36,225 nucleotides of DNA from the NCBI GenBank assembly GCA_029865445.1, contig JAOUGY010000002.1, positions 1 to 36,225 on the forward strand, read 5' to 3'. Source of the DNA: Acidimicrobiia bacterium. GTDB lineage: Bacteria > Actinomycetota > Acidimicrobiia > Spongiisociales > ZC4RG35. Under the pieces are notes generated by a model. The model was not told where the DNA came from and made no database searches. It saw only the letters and a list, made by a program, of their open reading frames with translations. The first letter of the stretch is position 1, and the number at the start of each line of letters is the position of its first letter. Both the position numbers and the translations under genes were made by a program. Shown in pieces: positions 31,832 to 36,225 of the stretch.

Positions 31832-32772
31832 TGGTGCGGCACCACCTCCCAGCGGTCGCCGACCAGCTGAAATGGGGAGCGTTCTCCGCCACGTTCGAAC
31901 CCGTGATCGAGATCGACTCCGGAGACGTGGTCGACGTCGACACCGTCCACGGGTCGCCCGGCCAGTTCCCCGACGAGTACCTGTCGCGGCTGCTGCCCGA
32001 GCACCGCGAGCTGATCGAGAACCACCGGCCGATCCTCCCCGGTCACATCATGACCGGCCCCATCGGAGTGCGGGGCGCCGAGCCGGGAGACACACTCGAG
32101 ATTCGGGTCCTGGACGTTCGGCTGCGACAAGACTGGGCCTGGAACATGATCATTCCGCTCCGCGGCAGCGTCCCGGAGGACTTCCCAAAGAAGCGGGTGA
32201 TGGGCATAGAACTCGACGCCGAGGCCGGCGTCGCCCGCATGCCGTGGGGAGCGCCCATACCGCTGGCGCCTTTCTTCGGGGTGCTGGGGACACTTCCTCC
32301 GCCCGAATGGGGAACGATCGGCTCGATCGCACCACAGGCCCACGGCGGGAACCTCGACATCAAAGAACTCAGGCCCGGGTCGACCTTGTTCCTACCAGTG
32401 TTCAACCCGGGAGCCGGCCTGATGATCGGGGACGGCCACGCGGTTCAAGGCGACGGAGAAAGCTGCCTGTCGGCGGCCGAGACGTCGATGAGCGGCACCT
32501 TCCAGTTGGTCGTACGGAAGGACCTTTCGCTGAGCATGCCCCGGGCCGAAACGCCAACCCATCACATCACGATCGGCATCGACGCCGATCTCGACGACGC
32601 CGCCCGCCAAGCGATCCGGGAGATGATCGGCCTGATCCGCGAACTGACCGACCTGTCCGCGGAGGACGCCTACACCTTGTGCAGCCTCGCCGCCGACGTC
32701 CGGATCAGCCAGCTCGTCAACGTCAACAAGGGCTGCCACATGATGTTGGCGAAGGGCGCGCTTGACTTCTGA
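31831..32772 (+). CDS. Acetamidase/formamidase family protein
   Basis: This 313-residue hydrolase of the FmdA/AmdA family cleaves short amides to ammonia and acid. Signature segments are GHIMTGPIGVRGAEPGDTL (71-89), HGGNLDIKEL (171-180) and GDGHAVQGDGE (200-210), which carry the metal and catalytic residues. Length fits the family (about 310). It is the last gene of the plus-strand unit, coupled by TGATG to the ThDP enzyme. An amide intermediate in the pathway, or release of ammonia from the growth substrate, is implied but unproven. Confidence 0.88.
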   Translation: MVRHHLPAVADQLKWGAFSATFEPVIEIDSGDVVDVDTVHGSPGQFPDEYLSRLLPEHRELIENHRPILPGHIMTGPIGVRGAEPGDTLEIRVLDVRLRQDWAWNMIIPLRGSVPEDFPKKRVMGIELDAEAGVARMPWGAPIPLAPFFGVLGTLPPPEWGTIGSIAPQAHGGNLDIKELRPGSTLFLPVFNPGAGLMIGDGHAVQGDGESCLSAAETSMSGTFQLVVRKDLSLSMPRAETPTHHITIGIDADLDDAARQAIREMIGLIRELTDLSAEDAYTLCSLAADVRISQLVNVNKGCHMMLAKGALDF

Positions 32773-32905
32773 GGTGCACGCACGCCGAGACCGAGACACA
32801 TTCTCCGCCTGTTCGAGCCCTTCGGCTCTGCGCAGACTCCCCGACGAGGCTGATGATGAGTCAGGGAGACGTGTTGCGTGCGTCCGAGCCCGAGAGGAGC
32901 ATGCC

Positions 32906-33373
32906 ATGCGCACCCGAATCGCCGCACTGCTGTCGGTCTTCGCCCTGATGACGATGTCGCTCCCTGCGGCAGCAGTCCCAACGAACTCCCCTGTCCATGA
33001 GGAGATACCGTTCAGCTTCGTGGAGGTTCTCCCGAATCCGTGCCTCGGTGTCGAGGCGGAGAACTTCTACGGCGACGGTGTCCTGTACGTGCACGAGATG
33101 ACGAACCCGAGTGGGAACTACCACTTCAACGCTATTGGGTACGTCGCGCTTCGCACCGACTCGGGCTTCCAGTCACCCTCCAAGATGGCCGGTATGGGTT
33201 TCTTCCTCGAAACCGACAACGTCTACAAGTACAACGAGGTCGATCACTACAACTCCATTACCAACGGCGAGCAAACACTGCGTCTCCACTTCAAGTTCCA
33301 CCTCACGATCGTGGACGACGAAGTGAAAGTGGACATCGCCGACGTCGAAATGACCTGCCGCCCCGGGAAGTGA
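32906..33373 (+). CDS. Small secreted protein of unknown function
   Basis: No family is recognised. This 155-residue protein has a classical signal peptide: basic start MRTR, a hydrophobic core and a probable cleavage after AAA near residue 23. The mature part is rich in Asn, Tyr and Phe with alternating strand-like patterns and two cysteines (near residues 48 and 151, in NPCLG and MTCRP) that could form a disulfide, so a small beta-sheet domain is likely. The ATG follows GAGAGGAG by seven nt. Base composition is less GC-rich than its neighbours in places (ACTTCAACGCTATTGGGTAC). It may be acquired independently of the catabolic genes. An 132-nt gap separates it from the acetamidase. Confidence 0.72.
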   Translation: MRTRIAALLSVFALMTMSLPAAAVPTNSPVHEEIPFSFVEVLPNPCLGVEAENFYGDGVLYVHEMTNPSGNYHFNAIGYVALRTDSGFQSPSKMAGMGFFLETDNVYKYNEVDHYNSITNGEQTLRLHFKFHLTIVDDEVKVDIADVEMTCRPGK

Positions 33374-33726
33374 CCAACCGGAGATTCGAATAGCCCCTAC
33401 ACAACCGGTCAGCCATCTGAACGACCGATTGCGACTTCCCTAGCCGCCGCAGCAGCTACCGGGCTTTGATGACGGCGCGGACAATCACCCCTCCGGTGGA
33501 GCATCCGAAAGTCCACCACCCATCCGGGGACACTTTGACGTCCCAACGACACCGGAACCGCAGTCGAGGCCCACCTCGATCCGATCGTCGTGGATGAGCG
33601 CGGCGGCATCAATCGTGGTCGGCGTTTGGATGAGCGATTCGAGCTGCGCCACGAACAGGCCGCGGTTGGCGGCCGTCCCGCTGGAGACCCCTTCCGGATG
33701 TAGCACGTTCGTAGTACATTCGACCT
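33374..33726. other. Gap with possible coding remnant
   Basis: No convincing gene. On the minus strand, the frame at 33485-33706 reads SSGTAANRGLFVAQLESLI and DDRIEVGLDCGSG, while the next frame reads CRWDVKVSPDGWWTFGC followed by GGVIVRAVIKAR and a stop near 33469. A protein split by a frameshift is possible but not proven. The right end carries the toxin-antitoxin promoter. Confidence 0.35.
33698..33719 (+). promoter_or_regulatory. Promoter/operator of the RHH-PIN module
   Basis: ATGTA (33698-33702) and TACAT (33715-33719) form an inverted repeat 7 nt before the antitoxin start. TACATT (33715-33720) matches the actinobacterial -10 pattern TAnnnT, six nt before GTG 33727, and TTCCGG at 33692-33697 sits 17 nt upstream. 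That spacing would give a leaderless mRNA. Autorepression by the RHH antitoxin at this site is typical of the family. Confidence 0.5.
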
Positions 33727-33954
33727 GTGTCCACTACAACCGTCAGGCTCGATCCCGAGGAAGAGGAGACGCTCGACCGGCTCGCCGAGATCCACGGCGG
33801 CCGATCCGGCGCTCTCAGGGCAGGTCTCCGACTGCTGGCCACCAATACAGCCCGGCAGGATGCACTCGCCGAACTGCTCGCCGAATGGGAGAGAGAGGAT
33901 GGTCCGGTCGATCGAGCAGCTGTCGATCGAATGATCGACGAGTACGGGTTGTGA
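33727..33954 (+). CDS. Ribbon-helix-helix antitoxin
   Basis: This 75-residue protein has the ribbon-helix-helix pattern: N-terminal strand TTTVRLDPEEEETLDRLAE, then helix and the GGRSGALRAGLRLLA helix, with an acidic C-terminal tail that would bind the toxin. RHH antitoxins dimerise, bind an upstream palindrome and repress their own operon; the inverted repeat at 33698-33719 suits this. The GTG start appears leaderless. Its TGA overlaps the toxin GTG as GTGA. It pairs with the PIN-domain protein that follows. Confidence 0.8.
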   Translation: MSTTTVRLDPEEEETLDRLAEIHGGRSGALRAGLRLLATNTARQDALAELLAEWEREDGPVDRAAVDRMIDEYGL

Positions 33955-34325
33955 TCCTCGATGCCGGGTTCTTCGTCTCCATCGACCGGGGCGAGCGTCG
34001 AGCCCGCGAGTTCCTGACAGCCGCCCAGTCCAAGGGCAGACAGCTCCACTCGACCCACCCCGTGCTCGCGCAGGTCTGGCGCAACGGCTCGCAGCAGGCA
34101 CGCCTCGCCAGACTGCTGGAAGCGATCGAGCTGCATCCGATGGACGACGGTCGGACGGTTGGCTCACTCCTTGCCCGCGCCGGAACGAGCGACGTGGTCG
34201 ACGCTCATCTCGTTGTGACCGCCGTGAGGCTCTCGGAGCCGATCATGACCACTGACACCGCCGACATCGAGAGGCTCGTCGGTGCGCTCCCGGGGCCGCG
34301 CCCCGTCGTCCACGCTTGGCGCTGA
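33951..34325 (+). CDS. PIN domain toxin (VapC-like ribonuclease)
   Basis: This 124-residue PIN-domain protein is the predicted toxin partner of the RHH protein. Acidic metal-site residues are Asp4 (ILDAG), Asp84 (SDVVDAHL) and Asp102/Asp105 (TTDTADI). The usual second acidic residue, a Glu in the helix after the first strand, reads Gln41 in VLAQVWRNG, as in one actinobacterial PIN subfamily. The start is GTG 33951 overlapping the antitoxin stop. VapC-type toxins cut specific RNAs (for example tRNA) with Mg; activity here is inferred. Confidence 0.8.
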   Translation: MILDAGFFVSIDRGERRAREFLTAAQSKGRQLHSTHPVLAQVWRNGSQQARLARLLEAIELHPMDDGRTVGSLLARAGTSDVVDAHLVVTAVRLSEPIMTTDTADIERLVGALPGPRPVVHAWR

Positions 34326-34659
34326 ACGGCCCGGCTACGCGTTCGAGCGTCGGGATGCACGATGAAACCATCCCCCACGGAGGCGGCATCGGTGTGCCCG
34401 GGGTGGCATCACCGGACAAGTCCCCCCGCATTCGAGGTCGTGCCGTTCCAGACCGCCGCCTACCTGTCCAATCCATGCGTGGGTGACGGCTTTGGAGAGT
34501 GGTGGCGTCACGACGGCACGCTGTACCGACGACCGCCCCGGGGTCGGGCTTCCTGGCGAGGAATCCTGCTCGCCATCGCCGATCATCCCTCCCGCGAGAA
34601 ACGCGCCCCCGGCGCGTTTCTCGTCGAGCCCCCCCCCCCTGCAGGCGCCTGAAGTGGTC
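34326..34659. other. Gap with weak short ORF and hairpin
   Basis: A 96-residue frame at 34362-34652 (plus) starts with MKPSPTEAAS without a good ribosome binding site; its middle (FEVVPFQTAAYLSNPC) has coding-like codon use but no known match, so it is left uncalled. The gap also holds a perfect 13-bp hairpin (34595-34623) and an 11-C run at 34629-34639. Confidence 0.35.
34595..34623. terminator. Perfect 13-bp hairpin, loop CCC
   Basis: CGAGAAACGCGCC (34595-34607) pairs exactly with 34611-34623 around the loop CCC. It lies downstream of the minus-strand hypothetical gene (stop 34660) and about 270 nt downstream of the PIN gene, so it may terminate either strand. No T-tract is present. Confidence 0.5.
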
Positions 34660-35139
34660 TCAGGCGACCACCATGGGCCACGCCCGGAGACGCGCAGGGC
34701 CCGGCTGACGCGTGAGCAGGGCCTCGCCCGCCGCCCGTTCGAAGGCGGCGAGCGGGTGCTGGCGCGCCTCCTCTCGAACGGTCCCCGACCTTTGGCTCCT
34801 GGTAGAAGTGAACGGGTCAGGCTGCTCTCGAGGCCTACGACCGGTGTGTTCGGGTTGTCGCACTCCTCCACGAGTCTCCCCCCACGAGCGCGACGGCAAG
34901 TACCACAGCCCGTCGAACCGGTGGTCACCTTCGTCGAGGCCCTCGGGGAGGTTGAAGGCCCAGAACCTGGTGTCGACGCCCGGTAGCCCAGGCGCACATG
35001 GTTGGGTGAAGGTGAACGTCGGTTCAATCCAGACGCCGTCGACGTACAGCTCGAACAGCCGTCCGGCCGTGTGACACCCGGTGTCGTCACCGCCGCAACG
35101 ACGGATAGACCGATTCGCAAGGGATCCCGTGAAGGACAA
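34660..35139 (-). CDS. Hypothetical protein, possibly frame-damaged
   Basis: No family is recognised. The frame from TTG 35139 gives 159 residues with a Cys pair near the start (RRCGGDDTGCHTAG), then GRLFELYVDGVWIEPTFTFTQP and RFWAFNLPEGLDEGDHRFDGLWY, which look like genuine beta-rich protein. From the run of six G near 34879 (minus strand) the next frame reads better for about 80 nt (GRLVEECDNPNTPVVGLESS), then the first frame resumes (TVREEARQHPLAAFERAAGE). This suggests two compensating single-base changes or sequencing errors. The gene starts six nt after the SDR stop and may be its operon partner. The TTG start is weak and an exported full-length parent may be missing its signal peptide. 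Confidence 0.4.
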   Translation of the reverse strand: MSFTGSLANRSIRRCGGDDTGCHTAGRLFELYVDGVWIEPTFTFTQPCAPGLPGVDTRFWAFNLPEGLDEGDHRFDGLWYLPSRSWGETRGGVRQPEHTGRRPREQPDPFTSTRSQRSGTVREEARQHPLAAFERAAGEALLTRQPGPARLRAWPMVVA

Positions 35140-35144
35140 CGGCT

Positions 35145-35921
35145 CTAGATCGTTCCCCGATACGACCCGCCATCCAGCTGGATGTTCTGCCCCGAGATGT
35201 ACCCGGTGTGGACACTGCACAGGTAGGCACACATGGCGCCGAACTCCTCGGGCCGGCCCATCCGCTTGGCAGCGATACTCTCGACCATCTCGGCCCGGGC
35301 GTCCTCGTAGCTCATGCCGGCGGAGGCGGCTCGACGCTGCGCCATGTACACCTGCCGTTCCGTGTCGATCCGCTCAGGGAGCAGGTTGTTGATCGTGATG
35401 TTGTCGGCGGCGACGTCACGCGACAGTGCCTTGCAGGCGGCGGTCAAGCCGGCGCGGGCACCCGCCGACAGGCCCATCACCGAAAACGGCGACTTGACCA
35501 TCTGGCTGGTGATGTTGACGATCCGCCCGAACCGCCGCTCCCGCATCGCGGGTACCACCGCCTTGATCATCATGATTGGCGCCAGCATGTTGGCCTCCAC
35601 CGCCCGCAGCCAATCCTCGTATTCGAACGAGAGCCAGTCGCCCGGCGGCGGACCCCAGTTGTTGTTGACGAGGATGTCCGGGTCGGGGCATGCTGCCAGC
35701 AGCGCTGCCCTTCCCTCACTGGTGTTGATGTCGGCTGCGACGCCGTTCACCTCCACACCCAGCGCTTCGATCTCGGCGGCTGCGGCGTCGAGATGTCCTC
35801 GGTCGAGCCCGTTGATGGTGACGTGGACACCCTCGCGGGCGAGCGCCACCGCGCATGCCTTGCCCAACCCACGACTCGAGGCAGTGAGCAGCGCCCTTCT
35901 TCCCTGGATACCGAGATCCAT
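35145..35921 (-). CDS. SDR family oxidoreductase with altered active site
   Basis: This 258-residue short-chain dehydrogenase-like protein has the cofactor motif TASSRGLG (13-20), an NNNWG segment (86-90, usually NNAG) and the catalytic Ser in NITSQ (Ser139). The Y-x-x-x-K motif is not present: the aligned stretch reads LSAGARAGL (151-159), giving Ser152 and Arg156. The C-terminal GYISGQNIQLDGGS is standard. The ATG follows AAGGAGGT by five nt. It is the second SDR here without the Tyr/Lys pair, and it is preceded by a SnoaL-like gene, a pairing common in degradative or polyketide-like tailoring clusters. Confidence 0.83.
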   Translation of the reverse strand: MDLGIQGRRALLTASSRGLGKACAVALAREGVHVTINGLDRGHLDAAAAEIEALGVEVNGVAADINTSEGRAALLAACPDPDILVNNNWGPPPGDWLSFEYEDWLRAVEANMLAPIMMIKAVVPAMRERRFGRIVNITSQMVKSPFSVMGLSAGARAGLTAACKALSRDVAADNITINNLLPERIDTERQVYMAQRRAASAGMSYEDARAEMVESIAAKRMGRPEEFGAMCAYLCSVHTGYISGQNIQLDGGSYRGTI

Positions 35922-35933
35922 CTCGTACCTCCT

Positions 35934-36225
35934 TCAGATCGTGAGCCCCGCCTGCCGCAGAAACCCCAGTCCGTCGCCGAAATACCAGGCCTCGGTGATG
36001 AGTTCGTTTTCGAGCCGCCACAGCCCGACCTCGATCACGTCGATGTCACGGCCTGTCGCCGGCACGCCGTAGAAGTCTCCGCTGTGAGTGCCGAGCACCC
36101 GCCAGATCCCGAACACGGTGTCGCCCCGGGGCTCCATGTGCATCAGCACGATCGACTTTTTGGCGAGCGAGCCGTCCGTCATCCCCGAGCCGCCCCACAA
36201 CTCGCCGAGGTTCTTGAACCCCGGC
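35934..36225 (-). CDS. SnoaL-like ester cyclase/NTF2-fold protein, partial
   Basis: The frame runs off the window end, so the N-terminus is missing; the last 97 residues are visible. Segments VFGIWRVLGTHSGDFYGVPATGRD and WRLENELITEAWYFGDGLGFLRQAGL are typical of the SnoaL-like (SnoaL_2) fold, which forms small NTF2-type barrels. Members cyclise, hydrolyse or isomerise, or are catalytically silent. It ends 12 nt before the SDR start (AAGGAGGT lies between), so the two are likely cotranscribed. Confidence 0.75.
   Translation of the reverse strand, partial: PGFKNLGELWGGSGMTDGSLAKKSIVLMHMEPRGDTVFGIWRVLGTHSGDFYGVPATGRDIDVIEVGLWRLENELITEAWYFGDGLGFLRQAGLTI

Noticed and set aside
32815..32828. GAGCC-cttc-GGCTC as terminator after the acetamidase gene
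   Set aside because: A five-pair stem is too short for a confident call and no T-tract follows.
1..36225. CRISPR array, tRNA, rRNA, integrase or transposase genes
   Set aside because: No direct-repeat/spacer pattern, cloverleaf or recombinase motif was found by reading both strands.

Overview
The window is high-GC DNA (about two thirds G+C by eye) with many GTG and TTG starts, purine-rich ribosome binding sites and long runs of genes joined by ATGA, GTGA or TGATG overlaps. With the LLM-class flavin oxidoreductase, paired hot-dog dehydratases, RHH/PIN toxin-antitoxin pair and intergenic repeats, this suggests an actinobacterium, possibly of the class Acidimicrobiia. That placement is inference. 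No ribosomal, tRNA or replication gene is visible; the whole window looks like accessory catabolic DNA.

Layout. 1-484: non-coding dispersed repeats. 485-3130 (minus): a sulfonate/nitrate-type ABC ATPase, a Gfo/Idh/MocA oxidoreductase and a 3-hydroxyisobutyrate-dehydrogenase-like enzyme. 3273-6952 (plus, divergent from that unit): lipoprotein binding protein, two permeases and a second ATPase, ending at a strong hairpin (6969-7005). 7059-9219 (minus): an Ldh_2-type 2-hydroxyacid dehydrogenase followed by the two subunits of a split ThDP decarboxylase resembling sulfopyruvate or phosphonopyruvate decarboxylase. 9283-10404: an anchored Trp/Asp-Gly repeat protein. 10816-16221 (plus): acetolactate-synthase-like ThDP enzyme, ACMSD-type amidohydrolase, aldo/keto reductase, IclR regulator and a second Gfo/Idh/MocA enzyme. 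16495-18432 (minus): GNAT acetyltransferase and a cation diffusion facilitator.

18475-27697 (minus) and 27904-32772 (plus) diverge from a palindrome-bearing promoter region. Together they encode cyclase-type hydrolase, CitE-type lyase, third Gfo/Idh/MocA enzyme, CaiB CoA-transferase, MFS transporter, LLM oxidoreductase, NDP-forming acyl-CoA synthetase and SDR on one side, and acyl-CoA dehydrogenase, two hot-dog dehydratase subunits, second acetolactate-synthase-like enzyme and acetamidase/formamidase on the other. This is a full set for activating, oxidising, hydrating and cleaving an organic acid as its CoA ester. The right end holds a small secreted protein, an RHH/PIN module, a doubtful hypothetical gene, a second SDR and the end of a SnoaL-like gene.

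How it may work together (inference): the ABC system imports an organic acid or sulfonate. The dehydrogenase plus split decarboxylase would turn a 2-hydroxyacid into an aldehyde, and the CoA-ester genes would take a carboxylic acid to central metabolites. The intergenic DNA is unusual: two 174-nt copies of a dispersed repeat, several unrelated heptanucleotide tandem repeats, and inverted repeats in each divergent promoter region.
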